This document shows, piece by piece, positions 9,952 to 18,468 of a stretch of DNA of 64,000 nucleotides. Below the pieces are notes generated by a model, which worked only from the letters and a program-made list of their open reading frames with translations, was not told the DNA's origin and did no database searches. Source of the DNA: Flavobacterium bernardetii (lineage in GTDB: Bacteria; Bacteroidota; Bacteroidia; Flavobacteriales; Flavobacteriaceae); contig NZ_JAANOQ010000007.1 in the NCBI RefSeq assembly GCF_011305415.1, positions 80,449-144,448 of the forward strand, read 5' to 3'. The translations under genes and the position numbers were made by a program. Numbering within the stretch: position 1 is the first letter of the stretch; every line of letters begins with the position of its first letter.

Positions 9952-10269
9952 ATGAACATATTAGAACACGTTGGTATTGAAAACTACCTTACACTTTCAG
10001 CATTGCTATTTTGTATTGGTGCGTTTGGTCTTTTATACAGAAGAAATGCCATAATCATGTTTATGTCTATTGAAATTATGCTAAATGCCGTAAACTTACT
10101 TTTAGTTGCTTTTTCTTCTTATCATGAAGATCCATCTGGGCAAGTATTTGTATTTTTTACTATGGCTGTTGCCGCAGCTGAAGTAGCTGTTGGTTTAGCT
10201 ATATTAGTTTCGGTATTTAGAAATATTGGAAATATTGACATCGATAATTTAAAAAATCTAAAAGGATAA
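9952..10269 (+). CDS. nuoK: NADH-quinone oxidoreductase subunit K
   Basis: Small three-helix membrane subunit, 105 residues, the family's usual length. The conserved acidic residues of the proton path are in the second helix ([15 protein letters not shown], near residue 40) and third helix ([14 protein letters not shown], near 70). Part of the antiporter-like membrane arm. Confidence 0.97.
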   Translation: MNILEHVGIENYLTLSALLFCIGAFGLLYRRNAIIMFMSIEIMLNAVNLLLVAFSSYHEDPSGQVFVFFTMAVAAAEVAVGLAILVSVFRNIGNIDIDNLKNLKG

Positions 10270-10276
10270 TTCTGAA

Positions 10277-12157
10277 ATGAATACTACTATATTACTCTTA
10301 TTATTTGCACCACTTGTTGGTTTTTTAACTACGCTTTTCTTAGGAAAAAAGTTAGGAAAAACCGTTTCGGGTGTGATTGGAACTTTAGCCGTTGCACTTT
10401 CATTTGTTGCAACTCTAACATTATTTTTCAGCATTAACGCTGACGGAAAAGCAATTACTTTTCATTTAGCAGATTGGTTTTCAATTGGAAATATCAAAAT
10501 TAATTTTTCTTTCTTATTCGATCAATTATCTGTTTTATGGTTGTTGTTTGTAACAGGAATTGGATCTTTAATTCACATCTACTCTATCAGCTATATGCAT
10601 GAAGATGAAAATATGCACAAATTTTTCTCTTATTTAAATTTGTTCGTATTCTTCATGATCACTTTAGTGGCTGGAAGTAACCTTTTAATTATGTTCATTG
10701 GTTGGGAAGGCGTTGGATTATGTTCTTACTTACTAATCGGATTTTGGTATAAAAACCAAGATTATAATGATGCGGCTAAAAAAGCCTTCATCATGAACCG
10801 TATTGGAGATTTAGGTTTCTTAATTGGAATTTTCATCTTAGGACATTTATTCGGTACTTTAGAATTCTTAGAAATAAAAGCTTTATTAGGAAAAGATGTA
10901 ATCACTCCTAGCCTATTATCCATCGCAGCTTTATGTTTATTCATTGGAGCTTGTGGTAAATCGGCTCAATTACCTTTGGCGACTTGGTTACCAGACGCGA
11001 TGGCTGGACCAACACCTGTTTCTGCCTTAATTCACGCAGCAACAATGGTAACAGCTGGTATCTTTATGATTACTAGAATGAATTTCTTATTCGACTTAAC
11101 TCCAGATGTTCAAAATGTAATTGCTATTGTTGGTGCTATCACAGCAATTGTTGCAGCATCAATTGGTTTGGTTCAAAACGATATTAAAAAAGTATTAGCT
11201 TATTCTACAGTTTCGCAATTAGGATTAATGTTTTTAGCCTTAGGTTTAGGAGCTTATGAAGTTGCTGTATTCCACGTAATTACGCACGCTTTCTTTAAAG
11301 CTTGTTTGTTCTTAGGTTCAGGTTCTGTAATTCATGCATTACACGGAGAACAAGACATGAGAAATATGGGTGGTTTAAGAAAAGTAATGCCAATTACTTT
11401 CTGGACAATGATGATTTCAACGTTAGCAATTTCAGGAATTTTTCCTTTCTCAGGATTCTGGTCTAAAGACGAAATTTTAATGACAGCTTTCCACGGAAAT
11501 ATTCCATTATGGATTATCGGTTCGATTGCTTCTATTATGACAGCATTTTATATGTTCCGATTGATGTATTTAACTTTCTTCAACGACTTTAGAGGAACGG
11601 AAGAACAAAAACATCATTTACATGAAAGTCCAGCTTTAATCACTATTCCTTTAGTAATTCTAGCAACATTAGCTGCAATTGGTGGAGCTATTAGCTTACC
11701 AGGAAACAGTTGGTTAAATCATTATTTAGCTCCTTTATTCAAAAAGCATGAAGCACATCATTTAGATGGTCAAGCTTATATGTTAATGGCTATCGCTACA
11801 GTTGGAGCTTTAGTTGGAATCGGTATCGCATATTCTAAATATTTAAAGAAAAAAGAAATTCCAGTAGCAGATTCAGAAATAAAAGGTTTACACAAAGTTT
11901 TATCGAACAAATATTATTTAGATGAAATTTATATGGCAACAATTGTGAAACCTATCTATATGATTTCAAGTTTTGCTAAAAAATATGTGGAGAAATTCAT
12001 TTCAAAAGCAGTTATTGGTTTAGGTGGTGCTACTTATGCATTATCTATAAAAGGAAAGAAAATTCAAAATGGTAATATTGGTGTGTATTTATTCGCATTC
12101 ATATTCGGAATGGTTGGGTTTTTAGTTTATGTATTTATAATTCGAGATTTAAAATAA
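10277..12157 (+). CDS. nuoL: NADH-quinone oxidoreductase subunit L
   Basis: Distal antiporter-like proton-pumping subunit; 626 residues, full length. It has the family core LIMFIGWEGVGLCSYLLIGFW-type region (about residues 136-155), GPTPVSALIHAATMVTAG (about 244-261) and the long C-terminal part that should form the lateral helix and its anchoring membrane helix. The stop overlaps the nuoM ATG by one base (TAATG), implying coupled translation. Confidence 0.97.
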   Translation: MNTTILLLLFAPLVGFLTTLFLGKKLGKTVSGVIGTLAVALSFVATLTLFFSINADGKAITFHLADWFSIGNIKINFSFLFDQLSVLWLLFVTGIGSLIHIYSISYMHEDENMHKFFSYLNLFVFFMITLVAGSNLLIMFIGWEGVGLCSYLLIGFWYKNQDYNDAAKKAFIMNRIGDLGFLIGIFILGHLFGTLEFLEIKALLGKDVITPSLLSIAALCLFIGACGKSAQLPLATWLPDAMAGPTPVSALIHAATMVTAGIFMITRMNFLFDLTPDVQNVIAIVGAITAIVAASIGLVQNDIKKVLAYSTVSQLGLMFLALGLGAYEVAVFHVITHAFFKACLFLGSGSVIHALHGEQDMRNMGGLRKVMPITFWTMMISTLAISGIFPFSGFWSKDEILMTAFHGNIPLWIIGSIASIMTAFYMFRLMYLTFFNDFRGTEEQKHHLHESPALITIPLVILATLAAIGGAISLPGNSWLNHYLAPLFKKHEAHHLDGQAYMLMAIATVGALVGIGIAYSKYLKKKEIPVADSEIKGLHKVLSNKYYLDEIYMATIVKPIYMISSFAKKYVEKFISKAVIGLGGATYALSIKGKKIQNGNIGVYLFAFIFGMVGFLVYVFIIRDLK

Positions 12158-13587
12158 TGGATATTAGTATCGTTTTAATTGTATTATTAGTTGGCGCTTT
12201 AGTCACCTATTTATCTGGAAACAAGTTCGCTTCTAAAATAGCTTTAGTTTCAAGTATTGCTGCTTTCGGAGCAACAGTATTGGCTTTAAATGCTTATCAA
12301 GCTGGCGAAAATTTAGATGTGAATTTACCTTGGATTTCTCAACTAAACATAAACTTCGCCTTACATGTTGATGGTTTATCTTTAGTGATGTTATTATTAA
12401 CAACAGGTTTGTTACCACTAATTATCTTATCTGGATTTATCACAAAATTTGAAAATTCAAAATCAATATATGCCTTAATGTTATTCATGGGATTTGCTAT
12501 GGCAGGAACCTTCTTAGCATCAGACGGATTTTTATATTATATCTTTTGGGAAATTGCTTTAATTCCGATTTATTTCATCGCCTTAAATTGGGGTAACGGA
12601 GATTTAGAAGAACGTAAAAAAGCCATTTTAAAATTCTTCATTTACACATTTGCAGGTTCATTGTTTATGCTTTTAGCATTCATTTACTTGTACACAAAAG
12701 GTGGAAGTTTTGACATCAATAAATTATATGCATTACAATTAACTCATGTTGAAAAAACATATATTTTCTTCGCGTTCTTTTTAGCGTATGCGATTAAAAT
12801 CCCATTAATTCCTTTTCATACTTGGCAAGCGAATACGTATAGCAAAGCACCAGCAGTTGGTACGATGTTATTATCTGGAATTATGTTGAAAATGGGATTA
12901 TACAGTGTATTAAGATGGCAATTACCATTGTCTGATAGTGCTGCTAAAGAATATATGCCAATTATTTTGGCGTTATCAATTGCTGGAATTATTTACGGTG
13001 CGATTGTAACTTTAAAACAAAAAGACATTAAGAAATTCTTAGCGTATTCTTCTTTATCACACGTTGGATTAATTGCTGCAGGTTTATATTCTTTAACTAT
13101 TGAAGGATTTCAAGGTGCGGTTTTACAAATGCTTTCTCACGGTATTGTAATTGTTGGATTATTCTATGTGGTAGAATTAATTTACAGCAGATACAACACA
13201 TATGAAATCAAACAAATGGGTGGCATCAGAATTCAAGATACGTATTTTGCTTCTTTATTTATGATTATCATGTTGGCTTCAGTAGCTTTACCAACAACTT
13301 TCAACTTTATTGGTGAATTCAATTTACTATATAGTTTATTCAAAGTGAACATTTGGTATGCAGTAATTGCAGGAACAACAATTATTTTAGGAGCGTTTTA
13401 TATGTTAAGAATGTTTCAAAAAGTAATGTTAGGTTCTGAAACAAAAACGTTTCATAAAATATCAAAACAAGAGAGTATTGTTTTAGTAATTGTAGTAGGT
13501 TTAACTATTTTCTTCGGATTATTTCCACAACCAATTATCGATTTAATTACGCCAAGTTTACAATCAATTTTAACACAAATTAAATAA
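12157..13587 (+). CDS. nuoM: NADH-quinone oxidoreductase subunit M
   Basis: Antiporter-like proton-pumping subunit with about 14 membrane helices; 476 residues. The key glutamate of TM5 is in the FWEIALIPIYFI segment near residue 130, and the KIPLIPFHTWQ segment near 220 holds the conserved lysine region. The gene is intact and starts on the last base of nuoL. Confidence 0.97.
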   Translation: MDISIVLIVLLVGALVTYLSGNKFASKIALVSSIAAFGATVLALNAYQAGENLDVNLPWISQLNINFALHVDGLSLVMLLLTTGLLPLIILSGFITKFENSKSIYALMLFMGFAMAGTFLASDGFLYYIFWEIALIPIYFIALNWGNGDLEERKKAILKFFIYTFAGSLFMLLAFIYLYTKGGSFDINKLYALQLTHVEKTYIFFAFFLAYAIKIPLIPFHTWQANTYSKAPAVGTMLLSGIMLKMGLYSVLRWQLPLSDSAAKEYMPIILALSIAGIIYGAIVTLKQKDIKKFLAYSSLSHVGLIAAGLYSLTIEGFQGAVLQMLSHGIVIVGLFYVVELIYSRYNTYEIKQMGGIRIQDTYFASLFMIIMLASVALPTTFNFIGEFNLLYSLFKVNIWYAVIAGTTIILGAFYMLRMFQKVMLGSETKTFHKISKQESIVLVIVVGLTIFFGLFPQPIIDLITPSLQSILTQIK

Positions 13588-13600
13588 TAATCATCATAAA

Positions 13601-14968
13601 ATGACTACATTAATTGCTATAATAGGAATCGGAATATTTTGTTTATTAGCAGAAATAATGAATCTAAAAAAGATTATTATTCCTGTGTCAATTGTGTCTT
13701 TGATGGCATTATTTGGTTTAAACATTACTGGTCAATTACCTGAAATTACAGGCTACGAATCTATGATTGAGGTGAATAAATTCTCAGTTGCATTTTCAAG
13801 TTTATTTATATTATTAACGGCACTTTTAATTTTAATGAGTGCACCGAGTTACGCTAAAAGTTCAAAATTATCTGACTTCATTTCTATAAAAGTATTTATG
13901 CTTTCTGGAGCTGTGGCTATGGTAAGTTTCAGTAATATGGCGATGTTCTTTTTAGGTATCGAAGTTTTATCTATTGGATTATACGTATTAGCGGGAAGCG
14001 ACAGATTAAACATTAAAAGTAACGAAGCCGGAATGAAATATTTCCTAATGGGTTCATTTGCATCAGGAATTTTATTATTCGGAATTACGATGTTATATGG
14101 TGCTACAGGAACTTTTGATGTAGGAACTTTATACGAAGCGTCTATTTCTGCAAGTACAGAATTTTGGTTTTACATTGGTGTAATTTTAATTACTATTGGA
14201 ATGTTGTTTAAAGTAGCAGCAACTCCAATGCACTTTTGGGCTCCAGATGTTTACGAAGGTGCGCCAACTCAAGTAACAGCTATCATGAGTACACTTGCAA
14301 AAGTGGCAGCTATGGCTTCTTTCTTTAAATTGATTACGATTTTAAACAGTCAAATGTTATACAGTTATACACAAGTAATTGTGGTTGTTGTTATTGCAAC
14401 GATGTTATTTGGTAACGTAATGGCATTGCGTCAGAAAAAAGTAAAACGTGTGATTGCGTATTCTGGTATTTCTCATACTGGGTTTATGTTAATGACTTTA
14501 TTAAATATCAACTCTGCAGAAAATAATTTACTTTTTTACGCAACTTCTTATGCGATTGCAGGTTTAGCAGCGTTTTCAGTAATTTTATTCGTAGTTAAAA
14601 ACGAAGACAACGACTTTATTGATAACTTCAATGGTTTAGGTAAAAAACATCCATTAATGGCTTTCGTAATGACAATTGCTTTATTGTCTATGGCGGGTAT
14701 TCCAATTTTAGCAGGTTTCTTTGCTAAGTTTTTCTTATTGAATCAAATTATTTCAAGTGGATTTATTGGTTTAGCAATTGTTGCGATTATCAACTCGATG
14801 ATTGCGGTATTTTACTACTTCAAAATTGTAGTGGCGATGTACACAAAAGAACCAAATTACGGCAAAGTATATGCGAACCATTCTGAATATTATATTGTTG
14901 GAATTGTAGCAACGGTTTTATTAGTACTTATTGGTATCTTCCCAGATGCGATTATGAATTTGATTTAA
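13601..14968 (+). CDS. nuoN: NADH-quinone oxidoreductase subunit N
   Basis: Third antiporter-like subunit, 455 residues, with about 14 membrane helices. FLGIEVLSIGLYVLAG near residue 113 contains the conserved glutamate, and FKVAATPMHFWAPDVYEGAPT near 206 is the family signature. It closes the nuo operon; a strong terminator begins about 20 bases after its stop. Confidence 0.97.
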   Translation: MTTLIAIIGIGIFCLLAEIMNLKKIIIPVSIVSLMALFGLNITGQLPEITGYESMIEVNKFSVAFSSLFILLTALLILMSAPSYAKSSKLSDFISIKVFMLSGAVAMVSFSNMAMFFLGIEVLSIGLYVLAGSDRLNIKSNEAGMKYFLMGSFASGILLFGITMLYGATGTFDVGTLYEASISASTEFWFYIGVILITIGMLFKVAATPMHFWAPDVYEGAPTQVTAIMSTLAKVAAMASFFKLITILNSQMLYSYTQVIVVVVIATMLFGNVMALRQKKVKRVIAYSGISHTGFMLMTLLNINSAENNLLFYATSYAIAGLAAFSVILFVVKNEDNDFIDNFNGLGKKHPLMAFVMTIALLSMAGIPILAGFFAKFFLLNQIISSGFIGLAIVAIINSMIAVFYYFKIVVAMYTKEPNYGKVYANHSEYYIVGIVATVLLVLIGIFPDAIMNLI

Positions 14969-14990
14969 GACCAAAATAATTTATATAGAA

Positions 14991-15026
14991 AATCCCAACT
15001 TTTAGAAATTAGAAGTTGGGATTTTT
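14991..15026 (+). terminator. Rho-independent terminator of the nuo operon
   Basis: Stem AATCCCAACTT (14991-15001) with AAGTTGGGATT (15013-15023), 11 perfect pairs, followed by T's. The outer stem word AATCCCAAC is shared with the two minus-strand hairpins at 15511 and 18403. Confidence 0.92.
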
Positions 15027-15044
15027 ATTTTAAAGATTGTGTTG

Positions 15045-15315
15045 ATAGGCACGCCGATTTGAAGGATTTGAAAGATTTACAATTTGGGATTTACGAATTA
15101 CGATTGGATTATGAGATGCTTCGACAAGCTCAGCATGACAAGATTGTGGGTAAGTTGGAGTTAATAGGCACGCAGATTAAAAGGATTTGAAGGATTAACA
15201 ATTTGGGATTTACGAATTACGATTGGATTATGAATTGCTTCGGCAAGTTCAGCATGACAAGATTGTGGGTAAGTTGGAGTTAATAGGCACGCAGATTAAA
15301 AGGATTTGAAGGATT
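15045..15315. repeat. 119-bp tandem repeat, 2.3 copies
   Basis: Copies at 15045-15163 and 15164-15282 differ at 9 of 119 positions without gaps; a third, partial copy (15283-15315) matches copy 2 exactly over 33 bases. Each full unit contains a CTTCGRCAAGYTCAGCATGAC motif found elsewhere in the window. There is no open frame of note, and the structure is too long-unit and spacer-less for CRISPR. The next 30 bases are unique. Confidence 0.93.
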
Positions 15316-15348
15316 TATTTGAGTTGAATTGGTGATGTGGATTGCGTG

Positions 15349-15485
15349 AGACCCTTTCAGGGTGGCAAACGATGTGTGTAATATTTTTACCGCAGATTCG
15401 CTAATTAAATCAAATTTGAAATCTGCGAATTTGCGGTTTATTTTGATAATAATCTCACCGAAAACTTGTCACCTTGAAAGGGTCT
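15349..15485. repeat. Nested inverted-repeat element
   Basis: Outer arms at 15349-15368 and 15466-15485 pair at 18 of 20 positions (both contain AGACCCTTTCA in opposite orientation). Inner arms at 15389-15401 and 15425-15437 pair at 12 of 13 (ACCGCAGATTCGC). The whole 137-bp unit could fold as one long cruciform or RNA hairpin. No protein is encoded. Confidence 0.8.
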
Positions 15486-15510
15486 AACACAAACTATATA
15501 AAACCAAAAA

Positions 15511-15538
15511 AATCCCAACCTGTTGCCAAGTTGGGATT
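15511..15538 (-). terminator. Terminator of the delta-60 repeat gene (copy 1 of a duplicated hairpin)
   Basis: Nine-pair stem AATCCCAAC (15511-15519) with GTTGGGATT (15530-15538); read on the minus strand it is followed by seven T's. All 28 bases are identical to 18403-18430, which serves the next minus-strand gene. Confidence 0.88.
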
Positions 15539-15559
15539 TAGATTTTAAGCATATGATAA

Positions 15560-15590
15560 CTGAAAGACTATAGAACTTCTTTCAGATTGA
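15560..15590. repeat. Small hairpin repeat ending in TTGAC
   Basis: CTGAAAG (15560-15566) pairs with CTTTCAG (15579-15585), followed by ATTGAC. The same words occur at 57418-57460 with a different stem. Confidence 0.6.
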
Positions 15591-15601
15591 CTTTTACAAA
15601 C

Positions 15602-18271
15602 CTACTTTTTTATAATTTGAATAGATTGACTACCATTTGCTGTTGTTAATTTCAGAAAATAATTTCCTGAAGTTAAGTTTTGGTTTAATTCAATTGGTAA
15701 ATTATGATTCCCCGAAGCCATTTCTTTGTTTGTTGCAATAGTTTGTACCAATTTACCTTGAACATTGTATAATTCTATTGTAATATTTTCAGGATTAAGT
15801 AAAGTAAACTCAAAAGTGGCTGAAGTTTCAATCGGATTTGGATAAATTGAAAGTGCATTATTAGTTGAAGAAAAATCTAAAGTACCTAAAGTAGTATTAG
15901 TTAAACGAACTAAAGTAGAAAGTTGAGAAGACCCATCAAAAGAATTACCACCTAAAATTATTTTACCATCAGGTTGAAGTAGTATTTTAGAAAAACTTGA
16001 TTCTACAAAATCCCAATCTGTATCAATACCTAAACTCACTACATTTACCTCACCGTTTATTCCAAAAGTAGTATCAATACTTCCATTTACATTATAACGA
16101 CTTATAGAAAATTGTTCATTTTTCTTACCAGCCTTTAAAATTTTACCATCTGGTTGAACTGCCATTGCGTAGTTTGTTGTTCCAATAACATCGTTTGAAA
16201 CACCATTTGTACCATGAGATAAATTTACATTACCATTCGTTAAGAATTTTACATTTTTATAAACTCCATTTATATTTACAAAAGAATAAACTGAATTGTC
16301 GTTTAAAATAAATACATTGTTTACAACATTATCTAATGGACCAGTAGAAAATTGCATAGAATTTTTCCCACTTGTTCCATAACTTGAGTCTAAAACACCA
16401 TTTAAATTAAGCCTTAGAGAAATATATTTATTATTAGAACCATTAATTAATTGAGAAAAACCGACAACAACAATTTTTCCGTCATTTTGGAAAAGTATTC
16501 TTCTAGGAAACTCCATTATATTTAAATCGCTTTCAAATCTAGTAGTATATAGTCCATTATTAGCAAAACTATTTATTAAAATTCCATTGTTTGAAATTTT
16601 TAAAATCCCATATGATATTGAAAACGGGCTGTTTATTATTAAATCAACGGCTAAAAATAAATTACCTAATTCATCAATTTTAAAATCATTTATATATTGA
16701 AGAGCATAATTAGAATTGTTAGCAACTATTAAATCATTGATAGTTATTTTACCATCACTATCAAAAGTTACATCTGGTGTTCCATTACTATTAAATTTAT
16801 AAATTTCAGTGTTTGTAGAAACATATATTTTATCAGAAAAAACATTAATATATGATTCCGTTAAGATATTATCAGATGACGACATATTTACAATTCCACT
16901 AACCCCAAAAGTAACATCAATGCTTCCATCAGGTAAATATTTGATTAATCTAACTAAATTCAAATAATGTATATATATTAATTTAAGATAACTCCCATCA
17001 GATAACACTTGAAAGTCTTTAAAATAATTTTCATTGTAAAGAAAATTAGTACTACTATTTACTGTTAATCCATTATTGGATATAAATCCATCAAATATTT
17101 TAAAATTGCCATTTGAAGTAGCTGATGTAGTGGTGCCTGTAAAAATTATACCACCTGAACTGTTAAAACGAAAAGAACTTGCCGTATCAATATCATTAGT
17201 AACTACAACAACTCCATTTGTTCCATAAGTTGTATCTGACTGGCCATTTGTTTGAAGCTTCATAAATTTAACATCACTATTTGAAGTACCGTTAAGTATC
17301 ATTTTACCATCAGGCAGAACTTTAATCTTTGGTATTAAATGAACTGAAGTTGGTGTTATTCCTGTTGACATTGAAAGTAAATCAGTAAATGTTTTTTTTC
17401 CAGAACTTCCAAAACTTGTATCTAAGCTTATTCCATCAGCATCTAATTTCATACAACCAAATGTACCTGCAACTTGCCCAAATATTACTATTTTACCATC
17501 TGACAATATTTCAAATGATCTTGCTCTATCTATGGAACTTGTAGCATAATCTATTGTTTTTTTTCCTGTTCCGTTAAATGTAGTATCCAAAGAACCGTTT
17601 GTATTTAATCTTACAATGGCAAAATCATAATTAGCAATAAATGATTCTCCAACTACTACAATTTTACCGTCAGTTTGCATTTTATGAGAAAAAGCTTGTT
17701 CATTACTTGTTCCTAGAGCAATAGTTTGCATACCATCACTATCAAAAGTGGTATCAAAAGACCCATCAACATTTAACCTTGCAATAGCAAAATCGTTATT
17801 TGTACCGTTAGAAACATATCCAGAAACTACTATTTTACCGTCAGCTTGTGTAGAAATACATTTAATATTCATTGGAAAAGTCCCAAAATTAATTGTTTGG
17901 TTTCCAGAAGTATTAAACGAAGTATCAAAATTATTATTTGGTAAAATTCGATATATTTTGTTTTGACCAGCAGTTACTACTTTATCGTCTGCTTGAAAAC
18001 ATACAGTCTGTAAAGCAACAGAACCGACTTCTTTATTCATGAAAATTCCAGAAGTATTATATCCTGCAATTATACCTTTAATAACATTATTACGTCTTAC
18101 ATAACCTACTCGATATAAAATGTCATTTTGAATAACTTCATCATAAATTACTTGGGAAGAATTTACAGTATTTTGATATTCTGTTGAAACACCATTATAA
18201 CCAAAAGTTGTATCTAAACTTTGAGCGGTTGTAAATATTGAAAATAAAAGGAAAAGTAATGTTTTTTTCAT
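15602..18271 (-). CDS. Secreted delta-60 repeat protein with T9SS sorting domain
   Basis: An 889-residue protein with an N-terminal signal peptide (MKKTLLFLLFSIFTTAQS). The body holds about ten repeats of the form DGKIVVxG..RxNxxGxLDxTF, the delta-60 repeat family, which probably forms beta-propeller-like blades. The last about 80 residues (from NALSIYPNPI) are a type A T9SS sorting domain ending in SQSIQIIKK, so the protein should cross the outer membrane through the type IX system. No enzymatic motif was seen; the function is unknown, perhaps surface adhesion. It lies between two identical terminator hairpins, which suggests it was inserted behind the next gene. Confidence 0.92.
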   Translation of the reverse strand: MKKTLLFLLFSIFTTAQSLDTTFGYNGVSTEYQNTVNSSQVIYDEVIQNDILYRVGYVRRNNVIKGIIAGYNTSGIFMNKEVGSVALQTVCFQADDKVVTAGQNKIYRILPNNNFDTSFNTSGNQTINFGTFPMNIKCISTQADGKIVVSGYVSNGTNNDFAIARLNVDGSFDTTFDSDGMQTIALGTSNEQAFSHKMQTDGKIVVVGESFIANYDFAIVRLNTNGSLDTTFNGTGKKTIDYATSSIDRARSFEILSDGKIVIFGQVAGTFGCMKLDADGISLDTSFGSSGKKTFTDLLSMSTGITPTSVHLIPKIKVLPDGKMILNGTSNSDVKFMKLQTNGQSDTTYGTNGVVVVTNDIDTASSFRFNSSGGIIFTGTTTSATSNGNFKIFDGFISNNGLTVNSSTNFLYNENYFKDFQVLSDGSYLKLIYIHYLNLVRLIKYLPDGSIDVTFGVSGIVNMSSSDNILTESYINVFSDKIYVSTNTEIYKFNSNGTPDVTFDSDGKITINDLIVANNSNYALQYINDFKIDELGNLFLAVDLIINSPFSISYGILKISNNGILINSFANNGLYTTRFESDLNIMEFPRRILFQNDGKIVVVGFSQLINGSNNKYISLRLNLNGVLDSSYGTSGKNSMQFSTGPLDNVVNNVFILNDNSVYSFVNINGVYKNVKFLTNGNVNLSHGTNGVSNDVIGTTNYAMAVQPDGKILKAGKKNEQFSISRYNVNGSIDTTFGINGEVNVVSLGIDTDWDFVESSFSKILLQPDGKIILGGNSFDGSSQLSTLVRLTNTTLGTLDFSSTNNALSIYPNPIETSATFEFTLLNPENITIELYNVQGKLVQTIATNKEMASGNHNLPIELNQNLTSGNYFLKLTTANGSQSIQIIKK

Positions 18272-18402
18272 TTGGAGGAAAAGTTAAATTCCCTACAAAG
18301 AAATAAGAAAAACCACACATTTCCAAGTGCTTATAAAATAAATACCTGTTAAGTTTACTTTAAGTGGTAAATAAGTAAAAACAGCAACTTAATTGTACTA
18401 AA

Positions 18403-18430
18403 AATCCCAACCTGTTGCCAAGTTGGGATT
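18403..18430 (-). terminator. Terminator of the large T9SS cargo gene (copy 2 of a duplicated hairpin)
   Basis: Identical over 28 bases to 15511-15538; on the minus strand the stem is followed by five T's. It lies 38 bases after the stop of the 1612-residue gene and also upstream of the delta-60 gene's start. Confidence 0.86.
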
Positions 18431-18468
18431 AATTATATGAGTTATAAATCATCTTACTTATTTTATAC

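Noticed and set aside
15045..15315. Tandem repeat as a possible CRISPR array
   Set aside because: Units are 119 bp, contiguous, without unique spacers, and no cas genes are present.
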